NCBI GenBank assembly: GCA_027922465.2
Contig: BQMF02000341.1
Coordinates: forward strand, 434,001-498,000
From: Turritopsis dohrnii
Lineage: Eukaryota; Cnidaria; Hydrozoa; Anthoathecata; Oceaniidae
Length of the DNA: 64,000 bases
Direction: 5' to 3'
Numbering within the stretch: position 1 is the first letter of the stretch; every line of letters starts with the position of its first letter. Of the stretch, positions 11,484-22,697 are shown in pieces. The notes under the pieces were generated by a model. It was not told the DNA's origin. It was given only the letters and a program-made list of their open reading frames with translations, and searched no databases. A program made the translations under genes and the position numbers.

Positions 11484-12330
11484 CTTTTCGAATCTTGCCT
11501 GGGGCAGTGTAACGCGACATGAATTCGAAAATTATTAGTTAGGGAATTTTACACGTGCGTCATTGTATATTTTTGTAATTTCATTATATTCTTGTTATTA
11601 TCAGTAACCTCTTGGGATCTCTTCTCATGTATAAGTTTTTTTTTCTTCACTTCGTGTGTTACATTCTTTTCAAGACTGTTCGACAAGAGAGTCAAGCTGT
11701 AATTTTTTTTTTTATGACACATCACATTTCAAATTGGGATATTCATTTGGGCTCACCTGGTATGTTATTCGCATCTTCTTGTTATATTTTTTCGTTTGTA
11801 CTTCGTAGTTTATTTTAGTCAATTTTTTCTCAAAATTTGTTATTAATTTCAATTTTCAGTTTGAACATACACATCGTTACAAACGACTCACTTAATATCC
11901 CGCCACAAGATCTCCATATATTTCCTATTTCTCTACATAGGGTTGGTACAGAAGTTTGGGTGAAGTCGAACATTTCTGGACCCTCGTCGCGAAGTTCAAG
12001 CTGGCTTGCTCCATCCAGAAATATTACTTCATTCCTTCTCTGGTTATATTGCCACCACACACCTTAACCACAGACATAGTCACAAGAAAAAAACTAGTCT
12101 GGAATCAGAGCCGTTTTCGGGCCGTTTCTTATGAATAAGTCGGGTGCAAATAATCTTTAAATCAGGCTGGAAGCTTTAGATTTTTTGAATTATTTTTCAC
12201 TTCCTCTGGTCTTCCAGGGGCAGGTTTCACCATATTTGGCTGTTAAATAAACTCAAGGTATCCCTATATTTCGTCTTCCTCGAGGAGACGAAGAGTATAC
12301 CGAGAATTAGCGATCGAAATGGGTGGATGT
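11484..12330 (+). other. Sequence after BEL pol, possible LTR
   Basis: Directly after the BEL stop a G-rich CCTGGGGCAG is followed by TGTAACGCGACATG, which looks like a polypurine tract and the TG start of a 3' LTR at about 11508. I cannot find a matching second LTR or a clear CA end in the window. At about 12281 CGTCTTCCTCGAGGAGACG forms a near-perfect hairpin of unknown meaning. No gene is supported; reading frames here are short. Confidence 0.35.
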
Positions 12331-13236
12331 TGTGACACGGAGATACACAGGATGGTCCGTTGATAACCCTCAAGCAAATTAAGAAAATGAATATACACAA
12401 TATGTTATATGAATGTTATTTCGAAGAACAACAATTAAGAAGGGGAGTAGGTTCTATCATATGAAATTTTCTTTACTATTTTTATGCATATAGCCAGCTA
12501 CAGCTAGAAGTATATGTATACAATATATTGTGTTTATAAAGTCTCTTGTTACAAAATATGCTATTTCAACAATGTAAGTAATAAATGAAATTAAAATAAA
12601 TAAAATTGTTAAAATTCTTCTTGAAAGCTTCTACATTAGTTAAGTGAGCCAAAATATGATTTACAATTTAAAAGCCCACAACTACAGAACACTTCTTACT
12701 GATCCCTTGAAACAAATCTTAAGTCTTTTTCATTGCACATGTATAAATTTTTGAATAAAACTTATCAGCATCTCCATGATGATCTTTGAAAGTATAAAGC
12801 CAAACAACATCACATTTTATTAACTGTAGGTCAGGATAACAACGCCCAACAAGAAAAGTCATAAGGCATATCACCAACAACTAAAATACATCCCTCATCT
12901 GACTGACCACTTACTGATTTCAGATCGTGATCAATAGCAGCAAAAATTGCATCAAGGAGCATCTCCAGAAAAGAAATCTTCCTGTCTTGCTGCTACTCCT
13001 GCTTGTTTTTTGCACCATAATTGTACGGGCCGTATCAATTTGAGGTTCATGCTGCAAATCGGTCGTTTAGGGCCGCATCTTCCAGACTATTTTTCTTGTG
13101 ACTATGCCATAGATAAGGTAATCTGCAATTCTTTCCAAATGAGCTTGAAATTGTGTGTGTCCTACTTCATCAAGATTAAAGATGGTATTTTGATCATTTA
13201 TATCATCTACTAAAACATAGTTATCATTTATTTTCA
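12331..13236 (-). other. Decayed coding traces, unrecognised
   Basis: Most of the stretch is AT-rich and featureless. On the minus strand between about 12700 and 12980, fragments in shifting frames read as protein-like (AIFAAIDHDLKSVSGQSDE, GCILVVGDMPY, CDVVWLYTFKDHHGDADKF), interrupted by stops. I do not recognise the family. It is probably a dead exon of the neighbouring minus-strand pseudogene cluster. Confidence 0.3.
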
Positions 13237-16200
13237 CTATTTGAATGGAAGAATAATTTCATTAAGTTCGAATTTGGTGTACTTGCTAATAGATTTTGTG
13301 ATTTTTGTTATCTTTGATTCAAGATTTTTGTAGCTGTTATTGTTACTTTCTGTTTGCATTTGTTTGAACTGCAATCGAATTATACTGTTGTCACGAATTG
13401 AAGTTTGACTACGTGAACATGTTGCTCTGCTTTTCTGATTCAGGCTGCTAAATAGTCTTTCCTCGTCCTCTGTATGCAATTGACTGGGAGCATAAAGTCG
13501 TGCCATCTGTGGAAGATGGGTAACAATTGAGTGGAAATAAATTCCGAAAAGCTTTTGATTTGACAACACCGTTTGGTTTGATAATGTGTTGATGCATAAT
13601 AGTGCGTGTTTGAATGTCACGTTATGAATACGAAGTATAACTTGAGGACTTCTCTTTTGAATGTTTTGGTAGCAGTAGTGACTTATTTCTATCAAGGTTC
13701 TGAAGATTTCTTTTATATCTTCAGTGCAGTGGTGTTTCGATTGTTGTAGACAACTGCTAAGGAGTATCTGTAGTCAGCTCCTAAATAGATGAGGGATGTT
13801 TATTTTGACAGATTTTACAGGGTATTTGACAGATTCTTCTACATTTTTCCAAAAATAAATGAATAAAACCTCTTATTTTATCTTTTGTTTTAAAACAAGT
13901 GTCTTATGTGCTCTCAAATATTTTCTTTGATCTTCCATCTAGTACTGAAGGTAAAACTTGGTAGATGTTAGAAATGTGACCTAAAAGTAAAACAAAATCT
14001 CTATTAAACATTATTGTTTTAAGAGAGAATCGTTATAATATTGATCTAATACCTTTTAAGTCATGAAGTCCTTCAAACATAGAAACTTCATATTGGCAAA
14101 GATTTAGTTCACTCATTGTTTTTTCTTCATTGCCATAACAAAGAGCAGGAGTGCGTATTAAGCTCTTCATGTGTATTTTGAGTAAACTTTCAAAATCTTT
14201 TTTTTGTTTTAGTCTGTGTAGAGGTATGTCTCTATCCAATCCTCGTAGATTGACTTCCAAAGCAAGGTCCTGAGCACCTAGGTCTTTGTATGGCCTCACT
14301 TTAGACTTCTTGCCAAACTTTCCTTGTAATACTACCTTAAATGTTAAAAGTAGTTCAAAAATTTCTACCTATTGTTTCATAGAAGATCAATAAAGCTTTA
14401 CTTATTTTTTGTCTTCTCTCTTCCAGTGACATAATTTCAATTCAAAAAGAAAGTGGCAGATTAGTGAATGAAGTAACAGGAGTGCCACATGGACAAGGAT
14501 ATGTGCCACCCTGACTGTTTCCAGATTCACTTTGCAATTCAGGATGGTCTCCTATGAAATGAAATAACAAGTTTCATGAAAAGTGTTATTTTGGGGTTGA
14601 TGTTGCTATCCAAGGTAAAGATTACTACCAAGAAATATTTTCATGGTGTCATGAATTTTAATTCCATCAAGTTGAATAGGAATGTCAAGTTGTTTTATGT
14701 CGTCTATTCTAGTTGCTGAATATGAAAGTTTTTCTGATAGAGAGTCAGAAACATTATAAAGCATATACAGGATTGGTGTTTCCACTAAAGCTTGCACGTT
14801 AATATTTTTACCAAATAACTTATTCATTTCTTCATCTGTATAGAAAATACTTTTCGTGTATAACACCCTAACTGTCAAAAGTAGATACCCGTGGTTGAGA
14901 ATAGAAGCATGATCTGCCCATAATAAAAGGTATCGTTGGTATTCTTTCATTTTTCTTAAGATACCTATAAAGGAAGTTTAATAGAAAAAGTATCATAAGA
15001 TATCTATAACTGAAAATTATATTTGTAATACTTACCTAACTTCACATGTCTTTCATATAGATTTTTGCGGATTTCACTCAGAGGGATTTTTCTGCCACAC
15101 ACAGTGTATTCCTTCTCTTGAATCTCACCATCGACTGCTACATATTTTTCATATTTTTTTAGGTTCAAGCAGTTCACCTATAATTTCATATTGACACTTT
15201 TACTACCAGTAGTTACACCTTCGAAGTTTCAAAATGTGAGAAAATTTCCTAGTCCAACTCAACTCAAAGTTTTTTCCAAAATTTATGCCATTTTGCAGTT
15301 CTGCTCTTAATTTTTCATAACTTCGTGGCACAGGTATGATAACGCCAGACCCACCTAATGAGAATTCTCGATTAATCAGATGTCTGTGCATAGTGTTATA
15401 GTGTTAAAAGTAATTGTCTGAAGATTCCATTTTTTCTTAGAATTTACCTGGGAATTTTGTATATGCTCTTCGCACTCTTGGTTGCTGTGATGTCTGCGTT
15501 TTGAAACGATCAAGTTTGATGTCAGACTCAATCAGCAATTCTTTCACTGTCACATTAGCAGTACTTCCTGACAATCCATATTTTCTTGATAATGCTGACA
15601 AATTCAACTGTTATAAACAAGAAAGTTTTATCAGATTTCATTAAGTTAGGAGCGTTTTAAGTTGTATGTAAAAAAGGTTCTTGGATATACCTTCTCTCAA
15701 TCAGCCATGAAACGAACTTCAGACAACAGACCCTGCTTATCAAATTCAATCTGGCTGTGATGTTTAGCATAGCGATGATTTGTAACAGGAGTGGATGTTT
15801 CCAAAGCAAAAGATTTGATAAAGTAAGTTCTATTTTATTCATGGTTGTCTTAAGTGGATGAAAGTTTGACTCAAATAGTTTCCAGGTCAAAAAACTTCCA
15901 TAAAAATGGAAAGAGAAAGTACCTCGCTCCTCAACTTTCTTTTTGTCTTCAAAAAATAAACCAGCTCTGACTATTTTATGGCAGGAACCAGATATTCGCG
16001 TACCGTACAAATTTATTAGATCGTTGTTGTTATTTTAGAAGTTTTTTTCGAAACTTTCCTTTATAAGTCGGTGTTGTCTTCTTAACTCCTTCTTTTTTTC
16101 TGCTTTGTTCTTGCGTGGTGTCAAATTCAGGCCAGGAAGTTTGGGAATGATATCAGTGAACTTCTTATTGTATAATTCAGTGAAAGTTTTATCCAGACTT

Positions 16201-17285
16201 TTTACAGCAATTGATCCAGCAATTTTGGGAAACGGTGATTTTCTACATTTACTTTTAGAGTAGAGTAGAGTAGAAATCTTTATTTAACGTTGGATTACTA
16301 AAATTTACAATAGTTTTCTGTGATAAAACTAATTCATTCCAACAATATAAAACGAGATGTAAAAATAAATAAATAAATAGACAAATAAGTAAAATAAATA
16401 AATAAATAAATTCATAAGTAATTTAAAAATATGTATACATATACAAATTAACTACAATATTGGCACTGGCAATGTATGTGAGCAAGGCAACTCAAAAGAC
16501 TTTTGAACTTAGTCAGCGACTCTGCAATTTTAATATGACAGGGAAGGTTGTTCCATGCCATAACTGCCCTAAAGACAAGTGTGTTTTGACACTTGCGTGC
16601 TGGAAGGGTAGGTAGATTTAGGATTTTGCCACATCGTAGATTATATTTCATGCGTTTTTCAGAAAATAGATTCCACATGATTTCAGGATTTAGGTGGTTT
16701 ACAGTCTTGTAAACCTCGATTAAGAGTAGCTCTAGATTTCTTCTATGTAAAGGAGGGATGTTGTATACCTCAAACAATTCATCACTACTGGTGCTGAAAT
16801 CAAGATACACAGCTCTTATAGCTTGTCTATGAGTGGAGTTTATTTTCTTTCCAGCAGTTTTGGAGCCGAACATCCAAAGCAGAGGACAATAGTTTAAGTT
16901 TGACATAAGGTATGGAAAAAGTGACATGCTCCGAATCGACAGAGTTATTTGGCGTATTGATATTGAAATCAATCATTTCCCCAGCAGACGATTCAAGAAA
17001 AGAACTGCTTGACAAATCGGATAACTCTAGCGACGATATATGTAACTCTTGTGATGTAGCTGATGCATTCATTGTCGCTGATGATGTTTTTCACGGGGTT
17101 TTTCGCTTATGGCCCACAACTTCAGGGAAAGACTTCTGCATGTCTTCGTACAGCTCTGTGCATCTCAAGCATTGCCTTAGAGTGTGCATTTTTTTCTCTT
17201 CCACTGGAAGTTTTTTCCATTTTTCCTCGCAAAAGAACTTACTGTAATCCGACTTTATTTTTCCTTGCCATTTATTTTTTCTCAA
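13237..17285 (-). pseudogene. Decayed multi-exon gene of a repeated invertebrate family
   Basis: Minus-strand blocks in order: KWKKLPVEEKKMHTLRQC, LRCTELYEDMQKSFPE (17091-17285); an acidic serine-rich stretch to about 16915; then, after a LINE, SLDKTFTELYNKKFTDI and LPGLNLTPRKNKAEKKKE (16045-16240). Blocks at 15203-15391 (SGVIIPVPRSYEKL), 14606-14950 (GYLLLTVRVLYTKSIF, VQALVETPILYML, KIHDTMKIF), 14033-14299 (LEVNLRGLDRDIPLHRLKQ) and 13237-13695 (FGIYFHSIVTHLPQMARLYAP, EDEERLFSSLNQ) follow. I recognise the pattern as a multi-copy uncharacterised family of cnidarian-type genomes; no function is known to me. Stops and frame changes separate most blocks. Some gaps look like introns, but the LINE insertion and the lack of a continuous frame point to a dead copy. 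Confidence 0.55.
16265..16915 (-). mobile_element. Non-LTR retrotransposon (LINE) 3' fragment
   Basis: The minus frame 16448-16915 reads YLMSNLNYCPLLWMFGSKT, KKINSTHRQAIRAVYLDF, LHRRNLELLLIEVYKTVNHL, PEIMWNLF, YNLRCG and FRAVMAWNNLPCHIK. This is the conserved C-terminal region after the reverse transcriptase in CR1/Jockey-type LINEs. The copy is 5'-truncated at about 16915 and followed by a 3' UTR ending in TAAATAAATAAAT repeats (about 16355-16425). It sits inside the decayed gene at 13.2-17.3 kb. It lacks the reverse transcriptase and cannot move. Confidence 0.82.
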
Positions 17286-17298
17286 AAACTGCGCTAAC

Positions 17299-18689
17299 TC
17301 ACAAATTTAATATGTGTTGGTAAACGTTCAGAGCCAAATTCGTATAAGAGCGATTAGGAAACGGCTGATGGTAAGTGTTCAGTGAGGGAAACAAAGAACA
17401 TACAGTTTTCTTTATAATTAAGATTTCATTACAAGAACTATCGTTGATGAGTGTAGCCCCCTGATCTTTTTTGATAGAACCTTCCAGATGAAACACATTA
17501 AGAAGTCGATGCTTCGAAATTTTTGAACTCAATGCTTCGAAATTTTTGGAAAACTTCACACATGAAGAGATGTTTTTAATGTACCATTTGCAAAACGCAA
17601 GATCGTGATTGTAAAATCAAACGACGGAAATCTAATGAACTAGATCCATGTGACATACGCGACACAATTTGTACGTTTGTGCTGAATATTTCAACCGTTT
17701 CTCGAAAACTCAGGAAATGGTAATCACTTAAGGTTCTGCTGAATGACTGAAAAGAGATGTTTTCAAGTACACTTCGCAAAATTATCGCGGGATGGTTATT
17801 ACATTATTGGAATAGAAAACCATGGGAATCAAATGTTCTATGTGGCATACGCCGCATTTTCAACATGTGACATTTTCCGATGGCATTCCTTTGAATATTT
17901 CTTGATCGCAGCATCAACTGAATCAGTGGGTTACGTGTTGTACTTAAAAACTATTTAGAATAGCAGTAACAGATTTTTTTATGTTAAACTCAGCTCGTAT
18001 CTGTATTTTTTGCATTTGGTGAAAGTTTGTCTGAAGTATTTTTATTGGGATGAAAAAGAAAAGTCAAATGTTTTCGTCAAAGTCTGGCTTTCGTTCATTG
18101 TGTTTCTAAAAATGTTGTGTAAGTTGTATATTATATAAACATAAATTCTTCATCACCAGCATTGGTGAAATCTACGCAATTGCAATAATTTATTATTTTG
18201 TTGAACTAAGAAATCTACACCAAAGGTTTTTATTATTATAATTCCTTGGAAGCAATTGCAGTGCAATACTGTTAATTTGATGCGAAGAAACCAATAAATT
18301 GTCGGCGTAACTAAGCATCTGCCATATTTGTCGTTTAAAATGTCGGAAAAGTCAGTTCTCACTATCAGAACTATTGGTTCTTAAAAATTAGTTGCTGCCA
18401 TAGATCTTTGTATCACAAATTAACATTTAAAAGATGTTAAAAATATACATTGGGAACAAGTAAGATTTTATTGAAAATTTTGCCGTTGCTAAGAAAACCA
18501 TAATCGAAGAAAATAACGACACAACGGATTGTTAAAGTAATATAACATCTTAATATTCTATCAAAAAATAACTACAAATAACTTATTGGCAGTCTGAGAC
18601 CATGAATTAGTATCCTTATAGTGAGAATTGAGAAATTACCACATTGGGTCTTGCCATAAGTTGCTTGAGCCCTATCGAACGCGACGTTT
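17299..18689. other. No clear gene
   Basis: Short open frames occur on both strands (for example ICKTQDRDCKIKRRKSNELD on plus at about 17585), but none has a start, a recognisable domain or a supported splice pattern. From about 18080 on the stretch is AT-rich and featureless. Confidence 0.4.
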
Positions 18690-19480
18690 TTGGGGAAATA
18701 TCTTGAGAACCAATAGCGACAACTGACATTTTTTAGGGTCCGTGATACGGGTGATGCTGCTATACTGCTGCTATGACGTCATTATAATCTTTGATCGAGG
18801 ATGTGTCTTTAACGGTTGGTCAAAGCGAAACGATCCCATACATTTATTTGATTAGTTTTTCAGGCTCTACAACATGGGCACAGTTTCCAGTCCCAATTGC
18901 GTAATTGAAATTTACGTCAGGGGGTACACACACGGGAAGTATTTCTGCAGATACTTTTAGAAATTGAAGTCGTAAAAACCTTGACGCGAGATACTAGTAT
19001 CTTATTATAATAATCCGCGTTGTGCATCCCACTTTTATTTTAGAGAGTGATATATTTAATTAAATTTTACTGTCATCGTCCCCTTATGTGCATGTAAAAC
19101 CACGTAGAGGCGAGAGACACTTTTTTCACGATTATTACAAAAGCACGTGGCATCATTCGACGTCAGTTTTTTTATGATCACGGGGAATCATTGCATTGCA
19201 TCCCCAATCGAACGCGACGTTTTTGGGAAAATATCTCAAGAACCAATAGGGATAACTGACGTTTTTTGGGGTTAGCGATACGGGTCATGGGGTGACGCAT
19301 CATTTAGGCCTAAATTTTATTTGGTACTGCGGATATGACGTCATCGAAATCTTTGATTTGCGATATGATATCTCTGCAACGGTTGGTCGTAGCGAAACGA
19401 TCCCATACATTCTTTTGATCAGTTTTTTGAGCTCTACAACATGGGCACACTTATTATTGCCAATTACTTAATTTTATTTT
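18690..19480 (-). repeat. Repeat family R1: two adjacent inverted copies
   Basis: Two copies lie head to tail on the minus strand. The junction at about 19004 reads ATACTAGTATCTTATTATAA. Shared blocks with the copies at 31.5 and 45.6 kb are GAACGCGACGTTTTTGGG, GGTTGGTCGTAGCGAAACGAT, CGGATATGACGTCAT, AGCTCTACAACATGGGCAC and TTTATTTTAGAGAGTG. No coding capacity is evident, so this looks like a non-autonomous element. Full ends are best seen in the 45.6-kb copy. Confidence 0.75.
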
Positions 19481-20267
19481 TCGTTAACTCAACGCAAGCT
19501 GAACATGGGCTTTTTACCGAACTTAACTTCAAAAATATTAGGTCAAATCGTAAAAATAAATCAAAGATTCGCAACTCAAAAGTGTACCTATGTTGTAGAG
19601 CTTTTGAATTTTTTGAATTTTGAAATGATATATAGTCTGTTCTTCCCAAAACCATCAACATCATGATTAAACCATGAGTTTCATTTCTAAATGCTTTTTT
19701 ATTATTGCCTAAAAGAATAATATTTCAATTGTAATACCGAAAATAAAAAGACCCAAAAAGAAACAAAAAACAAAAAGGAAATTCAAGTACGCATTTATTC
19801 TAAAAGCAATAATGACTTTGTATTCCTTGATTCCTACCCTTTCAAAGTAGCTCATCAAATGCAATGGTTGAATAAAAGTTTTGAATGACTCATGCAATTT
19901 TGTTATGTGGTAGATACGCTGCACCTATTGTCACAGCGGCGTATAACCATTGATAAGCATTCAACGTACAAATTTTCATCGGAACAGTTTGTTTGTGTTG
20001 ACACCAACCATTTTCTAATCTTATAAGCTTTGTTAAAACAAAGGTTGATTTCTGCGAGACTATAGTACTCATGCAAAAATTATTTTGCGTTAGTGTTAAG
20101 TGTTAATGCTAAGCAGTAAACTTAACGCCTTCTAGTGGGTCTAGAGTTGAGATACCACGTAAATGGTGTGTGATGAGGTAAACGAATGATCCATTTTCAA
20201 CATTTCAGGTAGAATGGATTGTCAAGCTGACTAGGTAACAATGAAAGCAACACTGAAGTGTTTGTGC
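19481..20267. other. Spacer with a short dispersed repeat
   Basis: At about 19645-19690 the text ACCATCAACATCATGATT, AAACCATGAGTTTCATTTC is the inverse of a segment at 50840-50900, and a diverged third copy occurs near 49665. These may be the outer part of a larger repeat that also includes R1. No gene is seen; open frames at 19441-20072 lack support. Confidence 0.4.
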
Positions 20268-20545
20268 ATCGATGATGTAGTGGTTAGTACCTTTGAGTGT
20301 GACCACTGCGACCTGTGTTCAAGTCCAATCTTGTTGTATCTCGATACTCCACTCTGAAGCGGTTTAAAAGCAGCGTATCAGCACATTAGGAGCCATTGAC
20401 TGACTGGACACTGGCCTTCCTGCAAGTTAGAGCAATGCTATACGTATCTCTGGTGGTAAGTCAACTACAAGTTGTAAGTCGGCGGGCAGAATAGCCAACC
20501 ATTACGGATGGAAGTTAAAACTCCTAGTTAACTGAAATAGAACCC
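20268..20545 (+). repeat. tRNA-derived SINE
   Basis: The start holds RNA polymerase III box A-like text (GATGTAGTGGTTAGTACC). About 35 bp downstream is box B-like text (TGTTCAAGTCC, compare GGTTCGAATCC). The arrangement and spacing match a tRNA head, but no acceptor stem closes, so it is not a functional tRNA gene. A non-tRNA body of about 200 bp follows. A second box A-like string (GATGGTGTGGTGATTAGTT) at about 20586 may be a diverged neighbour. Confidence 0.65.
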
Positions 20546-20965
20546 AATATTGCAACGTAATACTACAAACCCCAAATTGTGCAGCGATGGTGTGGTGATT
20601 AGTTGTATGATGTATTGAGTTAATTGAATTATGGGAATTATAGTTTAAATCAACCAACAAGTTCAGAATGAGGTCATCCTCAAAAATACCTCAAAAAAAG
20701 TTCCTAGCAAACTGTGGTGCCAAAAATCAGCCATCACTTGTCTCCTACTTCCAGGATCCCTTATCTGATACCCGCTGGGTTAAAAATGTGGGTCGAGTTG
20801 ATTTTGCACCGTTAGACTATAAGCAAGAAAATCTGCGAGAGCTGGAAAAAAGTTATTGGGCTTTACGGGTATAAGATTTAAGAAAAGAAAAAACATTTTC
20901 GGCCTCTCGGGTCCAGTCTTCAAATACAGTTATAGCCTGAAGAAGAGAGAACAAGGAAATTGAGG

Positions 20966-21560
20966 TTATAGCTTTTTTTCATGAATGATCAATATGCATG
21001 AACAAAGATTTCTGAGCTTTTTCTTTCTTACTCTTTCGTACATTATTCTTGTTCGCAGCTGTGGAAACGTGTGTTTGTTAAGCAGATTCGACCCTTCAAG
21101 CATTTTTTGCACAAGGTTCTCTGTGACTGGGCCACCGGCAATAATGCGTTTACATTTGTTCTGAAGTTCAACTAATTCTATAGCGGAATCCATAGATTTT
21201 CGTTATTGTCCACTAGATATTGATGGTGGAATAGCGTCAGTAAGCGCCTAGGTGACAAAAAACATCATATACCTATCATCGCAATTCACTCCTTAAATAA
21301 ACCTTAATAAGTTACCAAAATTGACCTCACAATATTATTTAGAACAAAATGGCCTAATACACCCACCTCAGTTTCTATTTCTAGGTTTTCGTTGTTTTTC
21401 ATCTAGACATAAAGATACTCACTATAAAATCAAACAAACAAAAAGCAGTGAGTAGACTTTAAATTTAAAATGTAAGTTACCTTATTGCAGGATCCCGTAG
21501 AATTATTATCTTCAGAACTGTTGTTGCCTTTCTCCAGGAGCATCCTACAAATGAGTTGCA
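20966..21560 (-). CDS. Possible small-exon gene, unrecognised
   Basis: Minus-strand pieces look like exons: about 21486-21548 (MLLEKGNNSSEDNNSTGSCN then AAG|GTAACT), about 21368-21403 (after TGTCTAG: MKNNENLEIETE then GAG|GTGGGT), and a piece after CACCTAG at about 21250 (ALTDAIPPSISSGQ, then TAA). An ATG at 21193 opens a 75-codon frame (MDSAIELVELQNKCKR, IIAGGPVTENLVQKMLEG) ending at 20966. Splice-like borders and hydrophilic composition suggest real exons, but the order is interrupted by a stop and I recognise no family. This could be a decayed gene linked to the fragment at 21950-22196. Confidence 0.35.
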
Positions 21561-21949
21561 TTATGCAAAAACAAGCGATGATGTTATAAGCAATTTATGA
21601 AAAAGTGGATAACCTCATACCCTATGGTGTATTCGTATAATCCACAAACTTTATTAGGATTTCAAAGAAATGTTTTCGGATATCATTCATAGTGACAATT
21701 TTCTGAGCGATGTGAGCTGCAAAAACCTTCTTTAAGACGATCTCTTCACTTTCAGTCCAAATTTTTTTATGTTGACAGGCACATGTTCTTTTTCATTAAC
21801 CTTTTCATCCATATCAACATTTCTGCTTTATTTCCTCATTATTTCCGAAATACGTTCTTACAACCCTTCCACGTAACACAGCACTTTTCTCTCTATGCCC
21901 AACATCGTAATGTTTTTCAGCTAGAATATTCTCCGAATAGTTTAACTGC

Positions 21950-22196
21950 CTATCGCGCATATTCACTGGCTTCGTAGCATTCAATTTGCTTCAGTGTGAT
22001 TATCATCTCATACTCAGTCTCTGCTCTTTCATGGAATTGCTCCCTAGCAGATCTTCTATACAACTTTGACCAAAATTCAACTCTTTCTCTTAAAGAGATT
22101 ATATTAACTTTATCGACTTCAATTTCTTGTGCTATAAGTAATTTACAAAGATACTTTCTTACAGTGTCTTGACAATGTTTTGTAAGGTAGACGTTG
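21950..22196 (-). pseudogene. Coding fragment without start, unrecognised
   Basis: The minus strand carries a 75-80-codon open frame with no ATG: HCQDTVRKYLCKLLIAQE, ISLRERVEFWSKLYRRSARE, QFHERAETEYEMIITLKQIE, ending in TAG at 21950. Its charged, helical composition is protein-like. It starts against the sequence GGCCGTAACAACG at about 22195, which also looks like the edge of a retroelement LTR, so a retroelement insertion may have cut it. No function can be named. Confidence 0.4.
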
Positions 22197-22697
22197 TTAC
22201 GGCCAACAAAAAAGACCGTATATAAGGTTTGTTTTACTGACTTCTTTCACATTCAGAATACGCTAAAATTTACAATAAAATAAAATGTACAATTACTACA
22301 CTAAATCAAAATTATAACAAAATATAGTTACTAAAAACACTGGAACATAACACTTCGCATCACGTACAACACACAAAGTCAAAGTCGTGCGACACTTATA
22401 AATCGTACACTATTAACACGCACATTACACAAGAGACATAAAAACATAAAATGAACAAAGAACATTGTGCGCATATAAAATTAAAAAACCCGTAAGCACG
22501 TGAACGGCTGCAAAATCTGGCTCCTCTCAAGATCAAAAGATCTTGAAACAAAAAGTTAATTCAAGTTGGCTCCTTGTCGGAGATTCGAACTTCTGACACC
22601 AACAAACAACCAAAGAATAACGCGAACACAGATTTCCGTGGTGAAACAAATTATATTTCAGTTCACGTATTTTGCTAATCAACCGCCATAAACAGAA

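Noticed and set aside
20268..20345. Functional tRNA gene
   Set aside because: Box A and B are present, but no acceptor stem or full cloverleaf forms; a SINE fits better.
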